NCBI GenBank assembly: GCA_013334395.1
Contig: JAAXXS010000005.1
Coordinates: 1 to 59,761 of the forward strand
Direction of reading: 5' to 3'
Length of the DNA stretch: 59,761 nt
Origin: Holophagaceae bacterium
GTDB lineage: Bacteria > Acidobacteriota > Holophagae > Holophagales > Holophagaceae
Both the position numbers and the translations under genes were made by a program. This document shows, one piece after another, positions 53,888 through 59,761 of the stretch (within the stretch, counting starts at the first letter, position 1; each line of letters starts with the position of its first letter). The notes beneath the pieces were generated by a model. That model saw only the letters and a list, made by a program, of their open reading frames with translations, did no database searches and was not told where the DNA came from.

Positions 53888-53985
53888 CCGGGGATGGACG
53901 GGGATGAACGGGGATAAGGACTAGAACTCGGACCAGGAGGTTCAGCGGCTGCTTTTCATCCCCGTTCATCCCAGTTCATCCCCGG
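53888..53985. repeat. Palindromic repeat element, family B (GGGG-ATGAAC), 28-nt arms
   Basis: The left arm 53888-53915 and the right arm 53958-53985 are complementary at 26 of 28 positions. Each arm is CC, two 10-nt units GGGGATGRAC and a last GGGGAT. CTTTTAG precedes the left arm. The arm length, unit size and ATGAAC constants equal those of family A. Confidence 0.93.
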
Positions 53986-54028
53986 CCAGATAGCACTTCT
54001 CCTGGCTCGGCCCAGCCCACCCCTGCTC

Positions 54029-54060
54029 TTCTTTGTGCCCTTTGTGTTCTTTGCGGTTAA
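54029..54060 (+). repeat. Family D copy (CTTTGTG type)
   Basis: TTCTTTGTGCCC-TTTGTGTTCT-TTGCGGTTAA, 29/30 identical to the copy at 25603. It lies just after the stop codon of the helicase gene (minus strand). Confidence 0.85.
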
Positions 54061-54109
54061 CCGCTTTTTGCTTTTCTCTGCGGTTGAGCTTCCTGGCGGC
54101 ACGACGCGG

Positions 54110-56182
54110 TCACAGCTCGCGCAGGAAGGCCTCGACGCGGTCCCAGTCGCGGGTCACGGGGAAGGGCGGCAGGGCGGCGCGGACCTGGGCGGCGTAGCGC
54201 TTGCCCAGGCGGTCCTCGCTGGGCAGCATCAGGCGCGGGTCCAGCACCGCCACCACGCCGCGGTCCGTGCGGGTGCGGATGAGGCGGCCGATGCCCTGCT
54301 TCAGCTTCAGCGTCATCTGCGGCACCTGGATGCCGATGAAGCCCAGGCCCTCGCGCAGGGCGTCGGCCTCGCGGATGCGGGCCTGCAGCACGGGATCGTC
54401 CGGCGGCGAGAAGGGCAGCGCGGACACGATCACCAGGCTGAGCGCCTCGCCGGGCATGTCCACCCCCTGCCAGAAGCTGGCGAGGCCCAGCAGCACCGCC
54501 GAGGGGGTGGTGCGGAAGCGGTCCAGCAGCTGGGTGCGCGAGAGGCCGTCGCCCTGCACGAAGAAGGTCAGCTCCGGCAGGGCCTCCTCCAGCCGGGGCC
54601 GGAAGGTGGCCAGCATCTTGCGGCTGGTGAACAGCACCAGGGCCCGCCCGCGGCTGGCCCGCAGCATACGCTCCATGGCCGCCAGGGAGGCCTCCACCCA
54701 GGCGGGATCGCCCACGCCGCCGCCGCCGGCGCGGCGCTCGGGCAGGCCCGGCGGCACGAAGAGCAGGCCCTGGGCCTCGAAGTCGAAGGGGCTCTCCACA
54801 TGCTCCGCGGCCGCCACCTCGGGCCGGGTGAAGCCCAGGCGCAGGCCCAGGCCGTTGAAGCCGCGACCATCCCGCAGGGTGGCGCTGGTGAGCACCACGG
54901 TCTCGAAGCCGCGTCGCACGTGCTGGTGGAAGAAGGGCCGGATGTCCACGGGGTTGGACTTGAAGTGGACCAGGTTCGGGCCTTCGCGGTTCAGCGTGGA
55001 CACCCAGCCGTCGGGCTGCGCGAAGATCTGCTCCATGCGCGCGAAGGCGGTGCCCACGCGCTCGGCGAGGCGCATCCACACCGGGTTCTCGGGATCGGCC
55101 GAGGCGAGCCGACGGGTCTCCTGCAGCAGGGGATGCCCCGCCTCCACCCAGCCGCCCACCGCATCGGCCAGGGCCTTCATCTCGGGTCCCGGGGCCAGCA
55201 AGGGCAGCACGCCGCCGTCCATGGGCACCCAGCCCAGCAGGTCCGCCCAGGAGCGCTCCCAGGGCGCCAGCGCCACGGTCAGGCCCGCGCCGGCGCCCTT
55301 GGCCGCCTCGCGCAGGTCCGTGAAGAGCAGGTTCATGGCGCGGCTGGACCAGGCCTCGGCACAGCTCTCTGTGAGCTGCTCCTCCAGGTCGTGGGCCTCG
55401 TCCAGGATCAGCACCGGCGCGTCCGGCAGCACCTGACCGAAGGCGGACTCGCGCAGCACGCGGTCCGCCATGAGCAGGGCGTGGTTCACGATGATGAGGT
55501 CGGCCTCGGCCACCTCCTGGCGGAGCTTCGTGAGGTGGCAACTCTCGTAGCTCGGACACTGGCGGCCGGTGCAGCGCTCGGCCCTGGCGTTGACCTTGTC
55601 CCACAGGGGCGACTCGCCCTCGCCGAAGCGCCCCAGGCCCTCGCGATCCCCGTCCGGGGTGGTGGGGGCCCAGCGCTGCAGGGCCAGCCAGAGCTGCTGG
55701 TCCGCGCGGGTGAGCTCCACCGCCGCGTCCGTGGACACCGCCTCCCAGGCCACCTTGCAGAGGTAGTTGGCGCGGCCCTTGGCCAGCACGGCCTTGATGG
55801 GGCGCTCCAGGATGCCGGCGGCCCGGGGCACGTCCTCCTCCAGCAGCTGGCGCTGGAGCTGCTTGGTGCGGGTGGCCACCAGGATGGGCTTGGGTCCCGC
55901 CGCCAGGGCCGGCACCAGGTAGCCCAGGCTCTTGCCGGTGCCCGTGCCCGCCTCCACAGCCTGGATCACCGCCTCGGGCCGGGCCTCGGCCTCGCCGCCC
56001 TGGTCGCGCCACCGCTGGAACAGCGCCGAGGCCTCCCGCACTGCGTCATGGACCAGCTCGGCCATGCGCCGCTGGCCCGGCCGGTCCTCGGCCCCGGGAA
56101 AGCAGGCGAAGATCCGTCCCTCCGGGGGGGCGAAGAAGCGGTCCATGGGATGAGCCAGGGGCTCGGGGGTGGTTCGGGTCAT
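54110..56182 (-). CDS. DinG/YoaA-family Fe-S DNA helicase
   Basis: A 690-residue superfamily-2, XPD/Rad3-like 5'-3' helicase. Motif I is AGTGTGKSLGYLVP; the iron-sulphur cysteines are in NYLCKVAW, ERCTGRQCPSYESCH; then VNHALLM, motif II DEAHDLEE, motif III LTSATL, motif V QGVDMPG, and motif VI QGIGRLIRTRTDRG. These enzymes unwind R-loops, D-loops and G4 structures and help in repair and replication. ATG 56182 fits the N-terminus. It ends 50 bp from a family-D repeat and is followed by nothing else on its strand. DinG versus YoaA cannot be decided; an exonuclease domain is absent. Confidence 0.94.
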   Translation of the reverse strand: MTRTTPEPLAHPMDRFFAPPEGRIFACFPGAEDRPGQRRMAELVHDAVREASALFQRWRDQGGEAEARPEAVIQAVEAGTGTGKSLGYLVPALAAGPKPILVATRTKQLQRQLLEEDVPRAAGILERPIKAVLAKGRANYLCKVAWEAVSTDAAVELTRADQQLWLALQRWAPTTPDGDREGLGRFGEGESPLWDKVNARAERCTGRQCPSYESCHLTKLRQEVAEADLIIVNHALLMADRVLRESAFGQVLPDAPVLILDEAHDLEEQLTESCAEAWSSRAMNLLFTDLREAAKGAGAGLTVALAPWERSWADLLGWVPMDGGVLPLLAPGPEMKALADAVGGWVEAGHPLLQETRRLASADPENPVWMRLAERVGTAFARMEQIFAQPDGWVSTLNREGPNLVHFKSNPVDIRPFFHQHVRRGFETVVLTSATLRDGRGFNGLGLRLGFTRPEVAAAEHVESPFDFEAQGLLFVPPGLPERRAGGGGVGDPAWVEASLAAMERMLRASRGRALVLFTSRKMLATFRPRLEEALPELTFFVQGDGLSRTQLLDRFRTTPSAVLLGLASFWQGVDMPGEALSLVIVSALPFSPPDDPVLQARIREADALREGLGFIGIQVPQMTLKLKQGIGRLIRTRTDRGVVAVLDPRLMLPSEDRLGKRYAAQVRAALPPFPVTRDWDRVEAFLREL

Positions 56183-56252
56183 GAGCCTTCAGTGTGGGCC
56201 AGAGGCGGAAAAAGGGCGAATGGAATGACGCCCCGCCGCCCTGCCCGCCCGC

Positions 56253-56711
56253 TCATTTGTGGTAGTCCTTGCCCCGCAGGATGGTGAAGGCCCGGTAGAG
56301 CTGCTCCAGGAACATGGCCCGGCTCAGCTCGTGGGGGAAGGTCATGGGCGACAGGCTCATCTGCTCGGGGAGGTCCCGCTTCAGGCCGGGGTCGAAGCCG
56401 TGGCTGCTGCCCAGGACGAAGGCCAGGCTGTCGCCCCGGTCCATGCGGACCGCCAGCCACTGCGCGAAGGCCTCGCTGTCCCGCAGCTTCCCCTCCGGCG
56501 TCAGCAGCACGGCACACTTGATCCCCGCCAGCTTCGACCGCAGCCGGTCCGCCTCGTCCTTGAGCTGCCGGGCCGGATCGCCCTTCCCCTCGGGCAGCTC
56601 GGTGACGGTCATCCGGGCGTAGGACCGGAGCATGTCGAGGTAGTGGCCCTGCAGACCACGACAGGGTTCCAGGCGCAAACGGCCGAATGCGAGGAGGGAG
56701 ATGGGATACAT
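56253..56711 (-). CDS. rlmH: 23S rRNA (pseudouridine-1915 N3)-methyltransferase
   Basis: A 152-residue SPOUT methyltransferase that modifies 23S rRNA helix 69. The family end is YRAFTILRGKDYHK, and the knot motifs are FVLGSSHGFDP and LSPMTFPHELSRAMFLEQLYRAF. The N-terminus MYPISLLAFGRLRLEP agrees with other RlmHs, which fixes the start at 56711. The ribosome site is weak. It lies 70 bp upstream of the helicase on the same strand. Confidence 0.95.
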   Translation of the reverse strand: MYPISLLAFGRLRLEPCRGLQGHYLDMLRSYARMTVTELPEGKGDPARQLKDEADRLRSKLAGIKCAVLLTPEGKLRDSEAFAQWLAVRMDRGDSLAFVLGSSHGFDPGLKRDLPEQMSLSPMTFPHELSRAMFLEQLYRAFTILRGKDYHK

Positions 56712-56794
56712 GATCCCATTGTGATGAATATCCCTTGGCAGCGCTCGGGGAAGGTACCACCATCCTCTTGGTTCCGATTTCAAGGAGGTCCACC

Positions 56795-57403
56795 ATGCGC
56801 CGATCCCTGCTGTTCTCCCTCGCCAGCCTGCTGCTTGTGCCCGCTTTCATCGGCTGCGGAGGCGACCCGGTGCCCACCTCTGCCCCGGAGCCCGCCAAGG
56901 ACCCCGCGGCCATCCTCAGCCACCTGCAGTACCTGTCCGTGCGCAAGGACTACAAGACCGCCGCCGTGATCACCCCCATCACGCCCAACGTGGTCTATCC
57001 CGGCGCCATGAACCTGCACAACAATGCCAAGCAGATGGGCCTCACCCTGACCCCCGAGGAGCTCAAGGGCCTGGGCATCGAGCACCTGGCGGCCAAGATC
57101 GACGCCCTGCCCGGCGGCCCCACTGACGATTACCCGGTCAAGGATGCCCGGCTGGCCTACAACGCCGGCATCTACCGCACCCTGAAGGGCATCACTCCCA
57201 AGTCCTGGGCCAAGATGACCCACATGGGCATCACCGACAACCTGGCCGCCGCCCAGTTCGGCCTGACCGGCGTCAAGGACATGGCCCTGGGCTTCGACGG
57301 CACCAAGGTCCTCACCGTCAGCTGCGTCAAGATGCCCAGCGGCGCCTGGGGCATCACCTACATCCGCTACGAGATCGGCCTCAAGGGCCTCAAGCAGGAC
57401 TGA
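56795..57403 (+). CDS. Lipoprotein of unknown function
   Basis: A 202-residue protein, AAGGAGG before ATG 56795. Signal with lipobox FIGC (Cys21, after SLASLLLVPAFIG). The mature chain contains AAILSHLQYLSVRKDYKTAAVITPI, NLHNNAKQMGLTLTPEELKGLGIEHLAAKIDALP and a beta-rich end (LTVSCVKMPSGAWGITYIRYEIG). No known domain is recognised; its shape (helical start, then a short beta domain like a lipoprotein sensor) is compatible with a periplasmic binding or stress protein. It is divergent from rlmH and ends at a strong terminator. Confidence 0.8.
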   Translation: MRRSLLFSLASLLLVPAFIGCGGDPVPTSAPEPAKDPAAILSHLQYLSVRKDYKTAAVITPITPNVVYPGAMNLHNNAKQMGLTLTPEELKGLGIEHLAAKIDALPGGPTDDYPVKDARLAYNAGIYRTLKGITPKSWAKMTHMGITDNLAAAQFGLTGVKDMALGFDGTKVLTVSCVKMPSGAWGITYIRYEIGLKGLKQD

Positions 57404-57429
57404 GCTCTTCCTCTCTCGTCTTTCCGCCT

Positions 57430-57472
57430 AACCCCAAAGCCAGGAGGCCCGCCTCCTGGCTTTGGGGTTTTT
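57430..57472 (+). terminator. Very strong Rho-independent terminator
   Basis: A perfect 19-bp stem (57430-57448 with 57451-57469) with a 2-nt loop, followed by TTT. It terminates the lipoprotein gene 27 bp upstream and insulates the dehydrogenase gene. Confidence 0.93.
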
Positions 57473-57558
57473 CACGCAAGGCGGGGGGGGGAACGGGCCT
57501 CTCCAGCGGTCCGGCACCATACTGGGGGAGCTGGGGACAGGAACACCGCGAGGTGGTT

Positions 57559-58806
57559 ATGACCAGGCACGCGAACCTCTTCGAGAACGTGAACCGGCAG
57601 TTTGACGCTGCCGCCGACATCCTGGGCCTGTCCCTGGAGCTCCGGGAGCTGCTGAAGACGCCCTACCGCGAGATCACGGTGGCCATGCCCCTGCGCATGG
57701 AGGACGGCACCCTGCGCGTGTTCAAGGGCTACCGCGTCCAGCACAACGGGGTGCGGGGCCCCCAGAAGGGCGGCATCCGCTACCACCCGGACCTGGACCT
57801 GGATGACGTCCGGGCCCTGGCCAGCCTCATGACCTGGAAGACCGCCGTGGTGAATGTCCCCTTCGGCGGCGCCCGGGGCGGCATCGCCTGCGATCCCGCC
57901 AAGCTGTCCCTGCACGAGCTGGAGATGCTCACCCGCCGCTACATCTCCAAGATCTCCATGGTGCTGGGCCCCACCCGCGACGTGCCGGCCCCGGACCTGA
58001 ACACCAACGCCCAGACCATGGCCTGGGTGCTGGACGAGTACGGCCGCAAGAACGGCTACCAGCCCGCCTGTGTCACCGGCAAGCCCCTGGAGCTGGGTGG
58101 CAGCCAGGGGCGGCATGCGGCCACGGGCAAGGGCCTGGCCATCTGCGCCCGGGAAGCCTGGGAGGGCGTGCTGGGCGGCACCCTGCAGGGGGCGACGGTG
58201 GCCCTCCAGGGCTTCGGCAACGTGGGCAGCCACGCCGCCACTTTCCTCCACGAGGCCGGCGCCAAGGTCACCGCCGTGGCGGATCTCCATGGCGCCGTGC
58301 GGGCGCCCGGGGGCCTCGACATCCCCGCCCTCCGCGCCCATGCCCATGCCAACCGGGGCTCCGTGGCCGGCTTCCCCGGCGGCGAGGCCTTCGAGCCCGC
58401 GGCCCTCTGGGAGCACCCCTGCGACATCCTCATTCCCGCGGCCCTGAGCGGCGTGCTCACCCGGGAGACCGCGCCCCTGGTGCAGGCGCGGCTGGTGCTG
58501 GAAGGCGCCGACGCCCCCACCACCCCCGAGGCCGACACCATCTTCCAGGCCCGGGGCATCCCCGTGATCCCCGACATCCTCGCCAACGCCGGCGGCGTGA
58601 CGGTGTCCTACTACGAGTGGGTGCAGAACCTCCAGCAGCTCTTCTGGGACGAGGCCGAGATCTTCAGCAAGGAGGAGAAGGTGCTGGTGCAGGCCTTCGC
58701 CGAGGTCCGTGAGCGGGTCCTCGCCCACCACTGCAGCTGGCGCACCGCCGCCCTCGTGCTGGCCCTGGAGCGCGTCAAGAAAGCCAACGAGCTGCGCGGG
58801 TGGTAG
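57559..58806 (+). CDS. gdhA: Glu/Leu/Phe/Val dehydrogenase family, catalytic Lys replaced by Arg
   Basis: A 415-residue protein of glutamate-dehydrogenase size and sequence. The N-domain has GPQKGGIRYHPD (substrate Lys70) and MTWKTAVVNVPFGGARGG. The family's catalytic Lys (GGAKGG) is Arg106 here (CGG codon). The catalytic Asp region DVPAPDLNTN is retained, and the NAD(P)-binding domain has LQGFGNVGSHAA. GRHAATGKGL, ILANAGGVTVSYYEWVQNLQ complete the match. ATG 57559 with GAGG upstream is preferred over GTG 57553. The fold is clear, but activity is uncertain; regulatory GDH subunits are known in some bacteria. No second gdh copy lies in this window. Confidence 0.9.
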   Translation: MTRHANLFENVNRQFDAAADILGLSLELRELLKTPYREITVAMPLRMEDGTLRVFKGYRVQHNGVRGPQKGGIRYHPDLDLDDVRALASLMTWKTAVVNVPFGGARGGIACDPAKLSLHELEMLTRRYISKISMVLGPTRDVPAPDLNTNAQTMAWVLDEYGRKNGYQPACVTGKPLELGGSQGRHAATGKGLAICAREAWEGVLGGTLQGATVALQGFGNVGSHAATFLHEAGAKVTAVADLHGAVRAPGGLDIPALRAHAHANRGSVAGFPGGEAFEPAALWEHPCDILIPAALSGVLTRETAPLVQARLVLEGADAPTTPEADTIFQARGIPVIPDILANAGGVTVSYYEWVQNLQQLFWDEAEIFSKEEKVLVQAFAEVRERVLAHHCSWRTAALVLALERVKKANELRGW

Positions 58807-58835
58807 GCGATCATGGAGCCTGACCAAGGATCTCC

Positions 58836-59303
58836 ATGCGCCTCATCGCCCAGTACACCCTCACCCCCGAAGAAGCCCTGCGCGGCACGCGGGCGTTCAA
58901 GCGCCTGTGGTACTACGTGTCCGTGGGCTCCGGGCTGCTGCTGCTGCTCATGGCCTATGCCAGCAACCAGATGGGCGCCCGCGGGCAGGGGCTCTTCATG
59001 GCCGTGAACGCCCTGCTGCTGCTGGTCATGCCCGAGGCCGTCCTCCGCTGGGCCCGCTACCGCCGCGGGACCCAGGCCTACCCGCCCATGGAGGTGGAGC
59101 TGGACGACGAGGGCCTGACCCTGCGCACCGAGGCCACCGCGGGCAACCTGGCCTGGTCCGCCTTCTCCGGCATCCAGCGGCACAGCGGCTTCTGGATCTT
59201 CCGCGTCAGCCACTCCCAGGCCATCCTCGTGCCCGAGCGGGCCATCGAGGCCACCGTCGAGCTGGAGGCCTTCCTGCGCAGCCGGAAGCTGCTGAAGGGA
59301 TGA
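58836..59303 (+). CDS. YcxB-like membrane protein
   Basis: A 155-residue protein with two adjacent membrane helices (YYVSVGSGLLLLLMAYA and GLFMAVNALLLLVMPEAVL), then a cytoplasmic beta-rich domain (VELDDEGLTLRTEATAGNLAWSAFSGIQRHSGFWIFRVSHSQAILVPERAI). The pattern of W/AF..I and the final VPERA..A match the YcxB-like C-terminal domain. AAGGA precedes the ATG. It lies 29 bp after the dehydrogenase gene and may share its transcript. Function is unknown. Confidence 0.82.
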   Translation: MRLIAQYTLTPEEALRGTRAFKRLWYYVSVGSGLLLLLMAYASNQMGARGQGLFMAVNALLLLVMPEAVLRWARYRRGTQAYPPMEVELDDEGLTLRTEATAGNLAWSAFSGIQRHSGFWIFRVSHSQAILVPERAIEATVELEAFLRSRKLLKG

Positions 59304-59337
59304 AGCTGGCATCCTGGGAGTCCTGAAGGGGACCGCC

Positions 59338-59541
59338 ATGCCCTACGTGAACATCCGCATCACCCGCGAGGGTGCCACGCCAGCCCAGAAGGCCGCGCTG
59401 ATCCAGGGCGCCACCCAGCTGCTGGTGGACGTCCTCGGCAAGAACCCCCTGACCACCGTCGTCGTCATCGACGAGGTGGACACAGACAACTGGGGCATCG
59501 GCGGCGAGACCATCACCGCGCGGCGCCAGCAGGGAAAGTAG
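59338..59541 (+). CDS. 4-oxalocrotonate-tautomerase-family protein
   Basis: A 67-residue enzyme. After start removal the catalytic N-terminal proline is exposed (MPYVNIRITREG), followed by helix AQKAALIQGATQLLVDVLGK and the conserved strand TTVVVIDEVDTDNWGIGGE. The RRQQGK tail is usual for the family. AAGGGGA precedes the ATG. The physiological substrate is unknown. It is the last gene before tmRNA. Confidence 0.9.
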   Translation: MPYVNIRITREGATPAQKAALIQGATQLLVDVLGKNPLTTVVVIDEVDTDNWGIGGETITARRQQGK

Positions 59542-59550
59542 CCCCGGCCC

Positions 59551-59579
59551 TTGCGGACCCCCGTTTCGACCCCCATACT
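59551..59579 (+). promoter_or_regulatory. Candidate ssrA promoter
   Basis: TTGCGG (59551) and CATACT (59574-59579) with a 17-nt spacer, 56 nt before the mature tmRNA 5' end. The hexamer match is moderate; the extra leader would be removed by RNase P as is usual for tmRNA. Confidence 0.35.
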
Positions 59580-59635
59580 CAACCTCCGCCCGTTCCGGGC
59601 CCTCGAGGGGGCAGGCCGAGCGGTTCCAGACCACT

Positions 59636-59761
59636 GGGGGTGACCGGTTTCGACAGGTCGTGATCCAGGTGTCCGGTGCAGGCGGGGGTTGGACGGATGG
59701 CCCCCTTATCAATCCGCCCAAACCAAACTGCCAACGATAACTTCGAACTGGCTCTCGCTGC
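59636..59761 (+). ncRNA. ssrA: tmRNA (ssrA), 5' part, cut by window edge
   Basis: The stretch begins GGGGGTGACCGGTTTCGACAGG, the standard 5' end of tmRNA. At 59730 the resume codon GCC opens the tag reading frame ANDNFELALA, which the window cuts in the next codon. Between the two parts lies the region expected to fold as the first pseudoknot. It rescues stalled ribosomes together with SmpB. The 3' half, including the tag stop and the tRNA-like end, lies beyond the window. Confidence 0.97.

Larger units (their letters stand above)
53507..54109. other. 603-bp non-coding island of interspersed repeats
   Basis: Between the convergent stops of the coiled-coil protein and the helicase. No supported coding frame. 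In order it holds a family-A half copy (53553), a family-D copy (53611), a 24-bp hairpin (53768), a full family-B element (53888) and an inverted family-D copy (54029). Nothing else is recognised. Confidence 0.7.

Noticed and set aside
53507-54109. CRISPR-like array
   Set aside because: Repeats are 9-11 nt units without spacers and are arranged as inverted arms; no cas gene is present.
54035-56287. 750-residue open frame on the plus strand opposite the helicase
   Set aside because: Antisense shadow of a gene with all helicase motifs; low-complexity Gly/His/Gln/Ala composition.

Overview
The window is about 60 kb of GC-rich chromosomal DNA from a Gram-negative bacterium, with a normal mix of housekeeping and envelope genes and no phage, plasmid or CRISPR backbone. 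Two large Oar-type TonB-dependent receptors with carboxypeptidase-regulatory N-domains, many outer-membrane barrels and lipoproteins, lpxD, and the general gene style point to an acidobacterium. A Holophagae member (Geothrix/Holophaga-like) is my best guess; this is inference, because no rRNA is present.

Layout. 1-10394: a surface cluster, with the 3' part of a giant Ig-repeat exoprotein, an OmpA-type protein, a 1437-residue collagen-like/tail-fibre-like protein and a small sugar-binding-like protein. 10556-12786: tRNA-Phe (minus) with its promoter and terminator, a membrane-anchored protein and pyrimidine-nucleoside phosphorylase. 13084-23731: OMP / TonB receptor / OMP operon, a secreted protein, an M1-like peptidase and a second TonB receptor. 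23782-29468: cobalamin adenosyltransferase, lpxD, pyrE, a GxxExxY protein and leuS. 29608-31393: a RegBA-like redox two-component pair, divergent from a secreted metzincin protease. 34374-38194: two tandem metallophosphoesterase lipoproteins and a Cache-domain protein. 38206-45771: a LytS/LytTR pair, lipoproteins, an MBL-fold hydrolase and an MFS transporter. 46067-50674: HU, bacteriohemerythrin, and a translationally coupled histidine kinase / HDOD / degenerate HD-GYP operon. 50800-59541: a B12-radical SAM protein, a DinG-like helicase, rlmH, a glutamate-dehydrogenase-family protein with a catalytic Lys-to-Arg change, a YcxB-like protein and a tautomerase. The window ends inside ssrA (tmRNA), whose tag begins ANDNFELALA.

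The most unusual signal is non-coding. Several intergenic spaces, mostly between convergent genes, carry short repeats built from 9-11 nt units, often as two inverted arms. One is a perfect 28-bp inverted pair at 26475-26591, just downstream of a GxxExxY gene. A second family at 53888-53985 has the same 28-nt arm architecture, with only the variable four bases of each 10-nt unit changed. A 600-bp island at 53507-54109 combines three of the families plus a 24-bp hairpin. Other points of interest are the lost metal ligands of the HD-GYP domain, the GDH Lys-to-Arg change, a probable dead peptidase domain in the Ig exoprotein, and a RegA-box-like site beside regB.
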